64,000 nt of DNA, taken from contig NC_011365.1 in NCBI RefSeq assembly GCF_000021325.1, positions 124,001-188,000 on the forward strand, read 5' to 3'. Below the pieces are notes generated by a model, which saw only the letters and a program-made list of their open reading frames with translations, had not been told where the DNA came from and did no database searches. Source of the stretch: Gluconacetobacter diazotrophicus PA1 5 (GTDB lineage: Bacteria > Pseudomonadota > Alphaproteobacteria > Acetobacterales > Acetobacteraceae). A program made the position numbers and the translations under genes. Positions 9,657 to 18,150 of the stretch are shown here, piece by piece (the first letter of the stretch is position 1; each line of letters begins with the position of its first letter).

Positions 9657-10259
9657 CTACGCGGTTCTTTCCAGGTCCGCGGCCCGCGCGGATGCCAGGT
9701 GCGTGCGCAGGGCGGTATAGGCGACGTTGATGCTTTTCAGGCGCTCTTCCGCCTCGCGGTCGCCGCCGTTGGTGTCGGGATGGTGCCGGCGCGCCAGGTC
9801 CTTGTAGCGCAGTTTCAACTCGTCCATCGACAGCGGCCAGTCCAGGCCCAGCGTGTCCAGCGGCTGGCGCAGGGCTTCGGGCACCTCCGGGCGGGCCGAG
9901 GCCGCGCGCCGCGCCGCCGGCCGGCGCCCGCCGTTCATCAGGTCCAGCGGGTCCAGGATATCCTCTTCCGAGAAATGCGCGCCACGCTGTCCCAGTCGCC
10001 ATGACGGCCGGTTCCATGAAACGTCGTCGCGGATATGCGCCTCGATCTGGCCGGGGGACATGCCTTTATAGAAGTCCCACCGCGAATTATATTCGCGCAC
10101 ATGGGGCAGGCAGAACCAGAAATACTCGTTCAGGGCATCGCGCGACCGGGGGGCGCGATATCCGGCGGCCTCGGCGCAGCCGGCCATGTCGCAGCACCGT
10201 TCCGGCGCATCCGGATCGGGATCGAAGGCCCGGTGTCGTGTGTTCCTTCTCGTCATCAT
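9657..10259 (-). CDS. J-domain (DnaJ-like) protein upstream of cobST
   Basis: A 200-residue protein with the J domain at the C-terminus instead of the N-terminus: DELKLRYKDLARRHHPDTNGG carries the HPD motif that stimulates DnaK ATPase. The N-terminal half has a Cys pair (RCCDMAGC) and a conserved aromatic block (FWFCLPHVREYN, WDFYKGMS) typical of the small alphaproteobacterial J-proteins found beside cobS. It lacks the G/F and zinc regions of true DnaJ. It is divergent from bolA by about 70 bp. A chaperone role for a nearby complex is inference. Confidence 0.88.
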   Translation of the reverse strand: MMTRRNTRHRAFDPDPDAPERCCDMAGCAEAAGYRAPRSRDALNEYFWFCLPHVREYNSRWDFYKGMSPGQIEAHIRDDVSWNRPSWRLGQRGAHFSEEDILDPLDLMNGGRRPAARRAASARPEVPEALRQPLDTLGLDWPLSMDELKLRYKDLARRHHPDTNGGDREAEERLKSINVAYTALRTHLASARAADLERTA

Positions 10260-10329
10260 CTGGCGTTATGTGCGTCCGGACCGTATTCGTGCAAGAGCCA
10301 AGCGCGCCAGCCAGGAAGAGGACAGACCA

Positions 10330-10665
10330 GTGAGTGACACAGAACGGAACCGCGCGACGCGAATCGGCCAGGCCCTGCATGCGCGCCTGACGCCCGCGAT
10401 CCTGGAAATCGAGGATGACAGCGCCCGCCATGCCGGCCATGCCGGCGCGCGTCACGCGGGACGGGGGCCTGAAACGACGGGCGAGACCCATTACAATATC
10501 CTGCTCGTCAGCGGCGCTTTCGGCGGCATTTCGCGCGTTCAGCGGTCGCGCCTGGTTCATGACCTGCTGGCGGACGAATTCGCGTCCGGCCTGCATGCGC
10601 TGTCGCTGACCCTGCGCACGCCCGACGAACACGCCGCGCTGGCCGCCGGGACCGCCGGGGCGTGA
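10330..10665 (+). CDS. BolA family protein
   Basis: 111 residues. The BolA core HYNILLVSGAFGGISRVQRSRLVHDLL is clear, preceded by the SARHAGHAGARHAG stretch usual in BolA proteins, whose histidines can bind an Fe-S cluster shared with a monothiol glutaredoxin. Role in the family: iron-sulfur handling and stress or morphology control. A GTG start at 10330 (VSDTERN) is chosen because it follows GAAGAGGACAGACC and gives the standard N-terminus. The stop overlaps the GTG of the next gene by 4 bp, suggesting coupled translation. Confidence 0.88.
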   Translation: MSDTERNRATRIGQALHARLTPAILEIEDDSARHAGHAGARHAGRGPETTGETHYNILLVSGAFGGISRVQRSRLVHDLLADEFASGLHALSLTLRTPDEHAALAAGTAGA

Positions 10666-11270
10666 TCGTGCGCAATGGTCCCACCCGGCGCCTGGTCCTG
10701 ACGGCCCCGCTGGCCCTGGCGGCGTGCCAGGCGGCGCCGGGGCCGGTCGGCGGGCGGGACGTCGCGCGGATCGAGCGCTACCTGAACACCACGCGGGGCC
10801 TGAGCGCCCATGTGGCGCAGACGTGGCCGGATGGCGGCGTCGGGGAAGGGACGCTGTCCTACGATCCCGGGTACCTGCGCCTGGATTACGATACGCCGCA
10901 CCGCATGCGGCTGGTCGCGGCCGGCGGGCATCTGGTCTTCCGCGACGCGGTGCGCCAGTCGGTCACGCGCATGAACCTGTCGCGCCAGCCGTTGGGCCTG
11001 CTTCTGGCCACGCCGGTGCATCTGGGCGGCGAGGTCACGGTCACCGCGATCCAGCATGGCGACCACGTGCTGCAGGTCTCGCTGGCCCGCACCGCCAATC
11101 CGTCCCAGGGCCTGCTGACGCTGGGCTTTTCGGATTTCGCCGGGCAGTTGTCGCTGGTCGCCATCGACATCCTGGACGAACGCCACAACCGCACGCGCCT
11201 GCATCTGACCGACCAGCGCACCGGTACCGCATTTCCGGCGGATTTCTTCTCGCTGACGGCGGAGTTGTAG
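10662..11270 (+). CDS. LolA-like outer-membrane lipoprotein carrier, with a lipobox
   Basis: 202 residues similar to LolA: the YLNTTRGLSAHVAQTWPDGG start and the YDPGYLRLDYDTPHRMRLVA region are typical of the half-barrel that carries lipoproteins through the periplasm. The N-terminus is TRRLVLTAPLALAAC, which combines twin Arg with a lipobox (LAAC, Cys at about 22). That would anchor the protein to a membrane, unlike classical soluble LolA. Its GTG start overlaps the bolA stop by 4 bp. It is convergent with lipB, 2 bp away. Confidence 0.8.
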   Translation: MIVRNGPTRRLVLTAPLALAACQAAPGPVGGRDVARIERYLNTTRGLSAHVAQTWPDGGVGEGTLSYDPGYLRLDYDTPHRMRLVAAGGHLVFRDAVRQSVTRMNLSRQPLGLLLATPVHLGGEVTVTAIQHGDHVLQVSLARTANPSQGLLTLGFSDFAGQLSLVAIDILDERHNRTRLHLTDQRTGTAFPADFFSLTAEL

Positions 11271-11272
11271 CG

Positions 11273-11953
11273 TCAGGCGGTGCCGATCGGGGTCGGCACG
11301 CTACCGAACAGGTCCTGCCACGTGGCGCGCAGGGCCTCGTCGACGTCGCCCAGGCTCACCTTGTGGCCCAGCGCATGCAGGCTGGTCACGCCGTGTTCGC
11401 GAATCCCGCAGGGGACGATGCCGCCGAAATCGTCCAGGTTCGGCGCCACGTTCAGCGCCACGCCGTGCCAGCAGGTCCAGCGCGAAACCCGCACCCCCAG
11501 GGCCGCGATCTTGTTTTCCGCCCCGGTGCGCGCATCCACGACCCACACGCCGATCCGGTCCGCGCGGCGTTCGCCCGTCACGTCGAAGCGGCGCAGGGTA
11601 CGGATCAGCCATTCTTCCAACGTATGGACATAGGCCCGCAGGTCCCGGGCCGGCACCACGCCGTGCGGGGCTGTCAGGTCCAGCATCACGTAGGCCACCC
11701 GCTGTCCCGGCCCGTGATAGGTCCATTGCCCGCCGCGGCCCGCCGCATAGGTCGGGAAATGATGCGGATTGAACAAATCCTCGTCCCGGGCGGAGGTTCC
11801 GGCGGTGAAGGTGGGGGGGTGTTCCAGCAGCCAGACCCGTTCCGGGGCGCTGCCGTCGCGGATTCCCGCCACCTGATGCTCCATCCCGGCGATCGCGTCG
11901 GGATAGGGAACCAGGCCGGGGCTGGAATTCCAGAGAATCGTCTTTTCGGTCAT
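11273..11953 (-). CDS. lipB: Octanoyltransferase LipB
   Basis: About 226 residues. It moves octanoyl from acyl carrier protein to lipoyl domains, the first step before LipA (present at 56.7 kb). The catalytic Cys motif [12 protein letters not shown], the conserved [13 protein letters not shown] lysine block and [20 protein letters not shown] are all present, so it should be active. The start at 11953 (MTEKTILW) is preferred over 11971 (MHDRRAM), whose first residues are not family-like. It is transcribed away from the tRNA gene. Confidence 0.94.
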   Translation of the reverse strand: MTEKTILWNSSPGLVPYPDAIAGMEHQVAGIRDGSAPERVWLLEHPPTFTAGTSARDEDLFNPHHFPTYAAGRGGQWTYHGPGQRVAYVMLDLTAPHGVVPARDLRAYVHTLEEWLIRTLRRFDVTGERRADRIGVWVVDARTGAENKIAALGVRVSRWTCWHGVALNVAPNLDDFGGIVPCGIREHGVTSLHALGHKVSLGDVDEALRATWQDLFGSVPTPIGTA

Positions 11954-12026
11954 TGCCCGTCGATCATGCATCGTTTATACGGCCTCCGTCGCACGGTATC
12001 GCTCAGGCGATGTCCGATGTCACGGT

Positions 12027-12112
12027 GCGGTCGTGGCGGAATGGTAGACGCGCAAGCTTGAGGTGCTTGTGGGGGCAACCCCGTGGAAGTTCGAGTCTTC
12101 TCGACCGCACCA
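12027..12112 (+). tRNA. tRNA-Leu(GAG), CCA encoded
   Basis: An 86-nt cloverleaf. The acceptor arms GCGGTCG (12027-12033) and CGACCGC (12102-12108) pair fully, followed by discriminator A and an encoded CCA. The anticodon arm is CAAGC-TTGAGGT-GCTTG, giving anticodon GAG. A long variable arm follows (TGGGGGCAACCCCG), and the T arm contains GTTCGAGTC. The long variable arm and the A discriminator fit class II leucine tRNA, reading CUC and CUU. Confidence 0.96.
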
Positions 12113-12435
12113 GACATCCGGTTCTGCCGGCCCTGATTCCCCGGAAAAGCAAATATGGATCGCTGCGCCACAGGTTCCAGCGTGCGCGCGGATCTTAAAA
12201 TTTTTTCCGATTCTGGAAACGTTGTGCCGCGTGTCATCGTTGAATTGTTGACGGTGACCGGTCAGGAAAACGGCCGAAGGCGCTGCTTTGCCTCATATAT
12301 GTCATTTTTCTTGCGTAATTGACGGCAGGACGCATTTCAAACGCGACCGTTTCACCGGATATTGCCTCCTTGCCGCAGCAAACGGCGGAAACGTTTGAAT
12401 GTTCTGAGTCATAACGTGGATAGAAGGTGACGCTT
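12113..12435. other. Intergenic region before galU
   Basis: About 320 bp with no gene seen, and AT-richer than its surroundings. It must hold the galU promoter; no clean -35/-10 pair can be assigned by eye. A short inverted repeat CAAACG / CGTTTG (12379-12384 and 12392-12397, 7-base gap) lies about 40 bp before galU and could be an operator or a small hairpin. No tRNA terminator with a T-run is evident. Confidence 0.4.
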
Positions 12436-13308
12436 GTGATCAAACCCTTGCGAAAAGCCGTACTTCCTGTTGCCGGCCTTGGTACGCGCTTTCTTCCTGC
12501 GACCAAGGCGATGCCGAAGGAAATGCTGCCCGTCGTCGACAGACCGCTGATCCAGTATGCGATCGATGAGGCCCGCGCGGCCGGAATCGAGGAATTCTGC
12601 CTGATCACCGGTCGCGGTAAGGATTCGCTGATCGATTATTTCGACGTCGCCTTCGAACTGGAGACGACGCTGCGCGAGCGCAACAAGCTGGACGCGCTGG
12701 AAGCCCTGGGCCCCACCAGCATCGAGGCCGGGGCGCTGAGCGCCGTCCGCCAGCAGGAACCGCTGGGCCTGGGCCATGCGATCTGGTGCGCGCGCAGCTT
12801 CATCGGTGACGATCCCTTCGCCATCCTGCTGCCCGACGACGTGGTCAAGAGTGACGTGCCGTGCCTGAAGCAACTGGTCGACGTCTATAACCAGACCGGC
12901 GGCAATGTGCTGGCGGTAACCGAGGTCCCGCGCGAACACACCAATCGCTACGGCATCCTGAAGACCGGCGAGGATGACGGGCGCCTGGTCGAGGTCAAGG
13001 GACTGGTCGAAAAACCGAAGCCCGAGGATGCGCCGTCCAACCTGTCGATCATCGGGCGCTATATCCTGACGGCGGACGTCATGCCGCACCTGTCGAAGCT
13101 GGAACGCGGCGCGGGCGGCGAGGTCCAGTTGACCGACGCCATGGCCAAGGTCATCGGCCACGCGCCGTTCCATGGCCTGCGCTACGAGGGCCGCCGCTTC
13201 GATTGCGGCAACAAGGTCGGCTACCTGGAGGCGCAGATCGCCTTTTCGATCGACCGTCCGGACCTGGGTGACGCGGTGCGCGCGTTCCTGAAAAACTATA
13301 CCGGCTGA
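12436..13308 (+). CDS. galU: UTP--glucose-1-phosphate uridylyltransferase GalU
   Basis: About 290 residues. It makes UDP-glucose from UTP and glucose 1-phosphate for cellulose, acetan-type polysaccharide and LPS. The nucleotidyltransferase signature AVLPVAGLGTRFLPATKAMP is at the N-terminus, with LPDDVV, VEKPKPEDAPS and FDCGNKVGYLEAQ later. The GTG at 12436 (VIKPLRKAV) is chosen because AGAAGG at 12422-12427 lies at normal spacing; the GTG at 12427 overlaps that site. It is followed 5 bp later by the mutase gene, so the pair is an operon. Confidence 0.96.
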   Translation: MIKPLRKAVLPVAGLGTRFLPATKAMPKEMLPVVDRPLIQYAIDEARAAGIEEFCLITGRGKDSLIDYFDVAFELETTLRERNKLDALEALGPTSIEAGALSAVRQQEPLGLGHAIWCARSFIGDDPFAILLPDDVVKSDVPCLKQLVDVYNQTGGNVLAVTEVPREHTNRYGILKTGEDDGRLVEVKGLVEKPKPEDAPSNLSIIGRYILTADVMPHLSKLERGAGGEVQLTDAMAKVIGHAPFHGLRYEGRRFDCGNKVGYLEAQIAFSIDRPDLGDAVRAFLKNYTG

Positions 13309-13313
13309 GGTCC

Positions 13314-14723
13314 GTGTCGTTCACGCATCGTTTTGATCCCACGACCCTGCGCGAATATGACATTCGCGGAATCGTGGGCAGGACGGTGCGCCCCGAGGAC
13401 GCATTTGCGATCGGCCGGACATTCGGCAGCATCGTCGCCCGCTCGGGCGGCCGGACCGTCGCGGTCGGCTATGACGGCCGCCTGTCCTCGCCGATGCTGG
13501 AGGAAGCGTTGGTTCGCGGCGCCGCGGCCTCGGGTCTCGAAATCCTGCGGGTGGGGCGCGGCCCGACGCCCATGCTCTATTTCGCCGCCGTCACGCTGGA
13601 GACGGACGGTGCGATCATGGTCACGGGCAGCCATAATCCGCCCGACTATAACGGCTTCAAGATGATGCTGTCGGGCAGCCCGTTCTTCGGCGCGCAGATC
13701 GCGGAACTGGGCGATCTCGCGGCCCGGGGCGATGTCGTGGCGGCTTCGGCCGGCACGGTGCGCGATGTCGATGTCGGCCGGGCATATGTCGCGCGGCTGA
13801 TGGCGGATTGGGACGGCGGCGGGCGTCGGCTGAAAATCGTCTGGGACAACGGCAACGGCGCCGCCGGCGACATCCTGGCCGACCTGCTGGCCAGGCTGCC
13901 GGGCGACCATGTGCTGCTGAACGGCGCCGTCGATGGCACGTTTCCCGACCATCATCCCGATCCGACGGTGGCGCGGAACCTGGAACACCTGATCGCCACG
14001 GTGCGCGAGACCGGGGCCGATATCGGCATCGCCTTCGACGGCGATGCCGACCGGATCGGCGTTGTCGACGACACTGGTGAGATCGTGTGGGCCGACCAGC
14101 TCCTGGTCATCCTGGCGCGCGACATGCTGCGTCATCATCCGGGCGCCACGATCATCGCCGACGTCAAGGCCAGCCAGACCCTGTTCGACGAAATCACCCG
14201 GGCCGGCGGCACACCGCTGATGTGGCGCACCGGCCATTCGCTGATCAAGTCCAAGATGGCGGAGACCGGGTCTCCGCTGGGCGGCGAAATGTCGGGGCAC
14301 GTCTTTTTCGCCGATCGCTGGTACGGCTTCGACGATGCGCTGTATGCCGCGATCCGGCTTCTGGGCCTCGTGGCCCATATGGAAACAAGGCTCTCGGCGG
14401 TGCGGGCCGCGCTGCCGGTGACGATCTCGACGCGCGAAACGCGGTTCGAGTGCGCCGACACCCGCAAATTTTCGGTGATCGAGGACGTCGCCGCGCGCCT
14501 GAAGGTCGATGGCGGCGCTGTCTCGATGATCGACGGCGTCCGGGTGACTACCCCGGATGGCTGGTGGCTGCTGCGGGCCTCCAACACCCAGCCGGCGCTC
14601 GTCGCACGCGCCGAAGGCAACACCCATGCCGGGCTGGACCGCCTGAAGGCCGCGCTGGTCGCGCAACTTGAACGATCCGGCGTCGCGGCGCCCGATTTCT
14701 CCGGAGACGATGCCGGGCATTGA
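13314..14723 (+). CDS. Phosphomannomutase/phosphoglucomutase
   Basis: 469 residues of the alpha-D-phosphohexomutase family, AlgC/PMM-PGM type. The phosphoserine loop is VTGSHNPPDYNG (Ser106), the Mg2+ loop is AFDGDADRIG, the sugar loop is GEMSGHVFF, and the C-terminal phosphate loop is LLRASNTQPALVARAEG. It interconverts hexose 1- and 6-phosphates, so it can supply glucose 1-phosphate to the GalU encoded just upstream and mannose 1-phosphate for GDP-sugars. It starts with GTG (13314). Confidence 0.92.
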   Translation: MSFTHRFDPTTLREYDIRGIVGRTVRPEDAFAIGRTFGSIVARSGGRTVAVGYDGRLSSPMLEEALVRGAAASGLEILRVGRGPTPMLYFAAVTLETDGAIMVTGSHNPPDYNGFKMMLSGSPFFGAQIAELGDLAARGDVVAASAGTVRDVDVGRAYVARLMADWDGGGRRLKIVWDNGNGAAGDILADLLARLPGDHVLLNGAVDGTFPDHHPDPTVARNLEHLIATVRETGADIGIAFDGDADRIGVVDDTGEIVWADQLLVILARDMLRHHPGATIIADVKASQTLFDEITRAGGTPLMWRTGHSLIKSKMAETGSPLGGEMSGHVFFADRWYGFDDALYAAIRLLGLVAHMETRLSAVRAALPVTISTRETRFECADTRKFSVIEDVAARLKVDGGAVSMIDGVRVTTPDGWWLLRASNTQPALVARAEGNTHAGLDRLKAALVAQLERSGVAAPDFSGDDAGH

Positions 14724-14808
14724 TCGGGCAGGGACCGGAGACTATTGGGGCTTTGAACATTCGGGCGTGGCTTGGTATCCTGCCGCGCCGTGGAGGTCCG
14801 CAGGACAG

Positions 14809-14994
14809 ATGCCGGTCATTCCACCTTTCCGTTCGTTTCTCGAGCCGGGGCAGTTCGTGGTCCATCCCGACCATCCGGAATGGGGACGGGGCCAGGTGCA
14901 GTCGGCCGTTGCCCATCGGGTGACGGTCAATTTCGAACATCAGGGCAAGATCCTGATCGATGCCTCGGTCATCATGCTGACCGTCATTTCCTGA
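14809..14994 (+). CDS. DUF3553 domain-containing small protein
   Basis: 61 residues from ATG 14809. The core FLEPGQFVVHPDHPEWGRGQVQ, followed by the VTVNFEHQGK strand, is the DUF3553 pattern, a small SH3-like domain also seen appended to UvrD-type helicases. Function unknown. An earlier in-frame ATG at 14710 would overlap the mutase end and add a tail that does not look conserved; GGAGG at about 14792 precedes the chosen start with rather long spacing. It sits 10 bp before moaA and may be co-transcribed with it. Confidence 0.75.
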   Translation: MPVIPPFRSFLEPGQFVVHPDHPEWGRGQVQSAVAHRVTVNFEHQGKILIDASVIMLTVIS

Positions 14995-15004
14995 AGGCCG
15001 GATC

Positions 15005-16021
15005 ATGGGTAAGCCTTTCGTCGATTCCTTCGGCCGGACAGTCTCTTATTTGCGAATCTCGGTAACGGACCGCTGCGACATGCGATGCGTCTATTGCATG
15101 TCGGAGGCCATGTCCTTCCTGCCCAAGGCCGAAATCCTGTCCTTCGAGGAGATGGAGCGACTCTGCGCCGCCTTCATCCGCAACGGCGTGACGCGCATCC
15201 GCGTCACGGGCGGGGAGCCGCTGGTTCGCCGGGATATCGACGGGTTCTTCGCGGCCCTGGGGACGTGGCTGCATCGGACGGATGGCGACGGCCATCTGGA
15301 CGAACTGACATTGACCACCAACGGATCGCATCTGGCGACCCACGCCGACGCCCTGGCCCGCGCGGGGGTACAACGTGTGAATATCAGCCTGGACTCTCTT
15401 GATTCTGAACGATTTCAGCGTATCACCCGGCGGGGTCGGCTGGAGCAGACCCTGGAAGGAATCCGCGCGGCACGGGCGGCCGGGCTGGCCATTCGCATCA
15501 ATACCGTCGCGATGGCCGGCGTGAATGACGACGAATTCGACACGCTGCTGGCGTGGTGTGGGGAAATCGGCGCCGATCTCTGCCTGATCGAAACCATGCC
15601 GATGGGGGACACGGGCGAGGACCGGTCCGACCGTTACCTGCCGCTGTCCACCGTCCGCGCGGACCTGGCGCGGCGCTGGACGCTGGAACCGCTGACGGTC
15701 CGGACGGGCGGGCCGGCGCGCTACCTGCGGGTGGGCGAGACCGGGTGCAAGCTCGGCCTGATCACGCCGATGACCCATAATTTCTGCGAAAGCTGCAACC
15801 GGGTGCGGCTGTCCTGCACCGGCCAGCTTTATACCTGCCTGGGGCATGAAGGGGCCACCGACCTGCGCCAGCCGCTACGCGACGGCACCACCGATCCCGA
15901 CCTGCTGCGCCTGGTCCAGGCGGCCATCCAGCGCAAGCCGAAAGGGCATGACTTCCTGATCGGGCGCCACGCAGACGACCCCGCCGCCATCCGCAGGCAC
16001 ATGAGCGTCACCGGCGGGTAA
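15005..16021 (+). CDS. moaA: GTP 3',8-cyclase MoaA
   Basis: 338 residues. This radical-SAM enzyme starts molybdenum cofactor synthesis by rearranging GTP; MoaC (encoded at 50.7 kb) completes the step to cyclic pyranopterin. The N-terminal cluster motif CDMRCVYC gives Cys24, 28 and 31. The C-terminal cluster motif is CESCNRVRLSCTGQLYTCLG. The chain ends in the Gly-Gly tail (SVTGG) that is essential in MoaA. The domains and length are complete, so it should be active. Confidence 0.96.
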   Translation: MGKPFVDSFGRTVSYLRISVTDRCDMRCVYCMSEAMSFLPKAEILSFEEMERLCAAFIRNGVTRIRVTGGEPLVRRDIDGFFAALGTWLHRTDGDGHLDELTLTTNGSHLATHADALARAGVQRVNISLDSLDSERFQRITRRGRLEQTLEGIRAARAAGLAIRINTVAMAGVNDDEFDTLLAWCGEIGADLCLIETMPMGDTGEDRSDRYLPLSTVRADLARRWTLEPLTVRTGGPARYLRVGETGCKLGLITPMTHNFCESCNRVRLSCTGQLYTCLGHEGATDLRQPLRDGTTDPDLLRLVQAAIQRKPKGHDFLIGRHADDPAAIRRHMSVTGG

Positions 16022-16058
16022 AATAGACAGACAATATTGTATAATCAGTCTGTTATTA
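16022..16058. terminator. AT-rich hairpin between moaA and the convergent methyltransferase
   Basis: Arms ACAGAC (16027-16032) and GTCTGT (16048-16053), extended by AATA/TATT with a bulge, and followed on the plus strand by a T-rich run. It lies directly after the moaA stop and reaches the stop of the convergent gene, so it probably ends both transcripts. Confidence 0.65.
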
Positions 16059-16925
16059 TATTTTCTTGATCGCATCTTCCAACGACACGGTGAACTGGCC
16101 GGGGCGTAGCGGCTGGGGCTGGCTGGCATCGGGCGACCAGCCAGTCATGATGGCCAGGCGCAGCGGCACGGACAGCGGATCGTCTCCGGCGGCGGATGCC
16201 AGGGCGGCGAAGGCGGCGGGAAACAGGTCCGGCTGGGTGAATTGCCGGCTGCGTAGCACCAGCGCGTTGGTCTCGCCCGCCGCGCGCAGGTCCTGCAGCA
16301 GGCGGAAGGGCGAGCGATAGGCCAGCGTCACCGTTTCGGCGTCGGCCACCGGCAGGGCGAACCCCGCGCGTTGCAGCAGCGCCGCGCAGTCACGCAGGTC
16401 CGGAAAGGGCGAGACACGCGGCGTCGCCCCGCCTGTCAGGGCCGCTTCCGCCTCGGTCAGCGCGCGGCGCAGGTCGGACAGGCTGGGCAGGACCGGCAGG
16501 CTGGCCAGGAACAGTCCATCCGGCTTCAGCGCGTGACGGATCTGCGCCAGCGCGCCGGGCAGGTCGTTGACCCAATGCAGCGACAGGTTGGCGACGACGA
16601 GGTCGAACGAACCCGGACCGAAGGGCAGCCATTCCTCGTCCGCGCACAGGACCGTTCCGCCGTTGATCCGCGCCATGCGCGGCGACAGATCGCAGGAGAC
16701 GACGCTGCCGATGCCCCGGGCGCGCAGGCGCGGGGCCACCACGCCGCGCCCCCCGATATCCAGCGCGGCGGTGAAGCGATAGGTCGTGTCGTCCAGCCGG
16801 TCCAGCAGCCGGTCCGCGACCTCCTCCAGGACGGGGGCGATCTCATGCACCATCGGGGCGGCGCGATCGCGGTGCCGACGCACCGCGCGCCGGTCGAAAA
16901 TCACGGGATCATTCATGGACGGCAT
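16056..16925 (-). CDS. Class I SAM-dependent methyltransferase-fold protein (BioC/NDUFAF5-like)
   Basis: About 289 residues. The N-terminus IFDRRAVRRHRDRAA and the SAM region (ALDIGGRGVVAP, then DLSPRMARI and VANLSLHWVNDLPGAL) resemble the alphaproteobacterial NDUFAF5-like branch. That branch is known as a complex I assembly hydroxylase in mitochondria and is often annotated BioC. Motif I lacks the full GxGxG (it reads GGRG), as in that branch. A true BioC is present in the bio operon, so a biotin role here is less likely. ATG 16925 follows GGAAGAG at good spacing. Confidence 0.8.
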   Translation of the reverse strand: MPSMNDPVIFDRRAVRRHRDRAAPMVHEIAPVLEEVADRLLDRLDDTTYRFTAALDIGGRGVVAPRLRARGIGSVVSCDLSPRMARINGGTVLCADEEWLPFGPGSFDLVVANLSLHWVNDLPGALAQIRHALKPDGLFLASLPVLPSLSDLRRALTEAEAALTGGATPRVSPFPDLRDCAALLQRAGFALPVADAETVTLAYRSPFRLLQDLRAAGETNALVLRSRQFTQPDLFPAAFAALASAAGDDPLSVPLRLAIMTGWSPDASQPQPLRPGQFTVSLEDAIKKI

Positions 16926-16963
16926 GTGCTCTTCCGGATGGAGGATGCCAATGGCACCTTTGC

Positions 16964-17794
16964 GTGATGGATGGGGCGATACGCACGACAACGATGACCG
17001 GACCGGGGGGCATGGCGCGCCGCCTGGGGTCGCTTCTGCTGGATGGTCTTCTGCCACCCGACTGCCCCCTGTGTCACCAGCCGGTCGAGCGGGCGGGCCT
17101 GCTGTGTCCGGACTGCTTCCGGCATATGCGCTTCATTTCCGAACCCTGCTGCGATGCGTGCGGCGAACCCTTTGCCGGCGCGGGGTTCGCCGGGTCGGTC
17201 CTGGGTGGGGCGGGGCGCATCTGCGCATCCTGCGCGGACCGGCGGCCGCCGTGGCGGGCCGGGCGGGCGGCGCTGGTCTATGACGAATGGTCGCGTGCGC
17301 TGATCCTGCGCCTGAAATATGCCGACCGGACCGAGCTTGCGCCCCTGCTTGGCCGCCACATGGCGCGGATCGGCCAGGGGATGCTGGGCCAGGCGGACCT
17401 GCTGGTGCCCGTGCCGCTGCACCGTCGCCGGCTGTTTCGCCGCCGCTACAACCAGGCCGCCCTCCTGGCGCGGGCGGTGGGGCGGACCGTGGGGCTGCGG
17501 ACCCTGCCCGATGCGCTGATCCGTCCGCAGGCGACGCCGCCGCTGGCGCGGCTGGGCCCGGCCTCGCGTCGCGATATCCTGCATGGCGCGATCGCGGTCC
17601 GCCCGTCGCGGCGGGCCGCGATCGCGAACCGGCGAATCGTCCTGGTAGACGATGTCATGACCACGGGGGCGACGACGGGCGAATGCGCGCGGGTCCTTCT
17701 TGCCGCCGGGGCGGCATCGGTGGACGTGCTGGTGGCGGCCCGCGCGCCCGATCCCGGCCGCGATCCGTCCCAGGATACGGGGCAGCACCCGTAA
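16964..17794 (+). CDS. ComF family phosphoribosyltransferase-like protein
   Basis: Up to 276 residues. It has an N-terminal zinc-finger-like set of Cys pairs (CPLC, CPDC, CDAC, CASC), then a type I PRTase domain with the PRPP loop IVLVDDVMTTGATTGECAR and the RRRYNQAALLARAVGR block typical of ComF. In competent bacteria ComF is linked to DNA uptake; its exact reaction is not settled. The start is uncertain: GTG 16964, ATG 16994 or ATG 17012. It is divergent from the methyltransferase gene. Confidence 0.85.
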   Translation: MMDGAIRTTTMTGPGGMARRLGSLLLDGLLPPDCPLCHQPVERAGLLCPDCFRHMRFISEPCCDACGEPFAGAGFAGSVLGGAGRICASCADRRPPWRAGRAALVYDEWSRALILRLKYADRTELAPLLGRHMARIGQGMLGQADLLVPVPLHRRRLFRRRYNQAALLARAVGRTVGLRTLPDALIRPQATPPLARLGPASRRDILHGAIAVRPSRRAAIANRRIVLVDDVMTTGATTGECARVLLAAGAASVDVLVAARAPDPGRDPSQDTGQHP

Positions 17795-17856
17795 CGGTAT
17801 GTTGCCCCGGCATAAATGCGCTATGCTTGATAACAGGCCGCTATTCGAGGATCAGG

Positions 17857-18117
17857 ATGCCCAGGATCGAGATCTATACCCAGCCGGGATGCCCCTATTG
17901 CGTCCGCGCACTCCGCCTGCTGGAGCAGAAGGGCACGGCTTTTACCGAAATCCGCGCCCTGCTCGGCACGGCCGAACGCGCGGAGGCGCGGGAGCGTTCC
18001 GGTGGCCGGACAACCGTGCCGCAGATCTTCATCGACGGGCGGCATATCGGCGGCTGTGACGACATCATGGCGCTGGACCGTGCCGGCAAGCTGGACCCGC
18101 TGCTGCATGCGGCGTGA
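17857..18117 (+). CDS. grxC: Glutaredoxin 3
   Basis: 86 residues. A dithiol glutaredoxin with active site CPYC at residues 11-14, the TVPQIFIDGRHIGGCDD cis-proline and glutathione-binding block, and standard length. It reduces disulfides with glutathione in the cytosol. ATG 17857 follows a GAGGATCAGG ribosome site. It lies between comF and the DUF1178 gene, both on the same strand, an arrangement common in alphaproteobacteria. Confidence 0.93.
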   Translation: MPRIEIYTQPGCPYCVRALRLLEQKGTAFTEIRALLGTAERAEARERSGGRTTVPQIFIDGRHIGGCDDIMALDRAGKLDPLLHAA

Positions 18118-18150
18118 TCGCCAGCATCCGGTCCAGACCAGGGGGCGCCG

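Noticed and set aside
6688-9720. A 1,010-codon plus-strand frame across cobT and cobS
   Set aside because: It is the antisense shadow of two well-supported genes and has no recognisable domain.
16056-16925. Second BioC gene
   Set aside because: Motif I and the N-terminus fit the NDUFAF5-like branch better, and a BioC domain is present in the bio operon.
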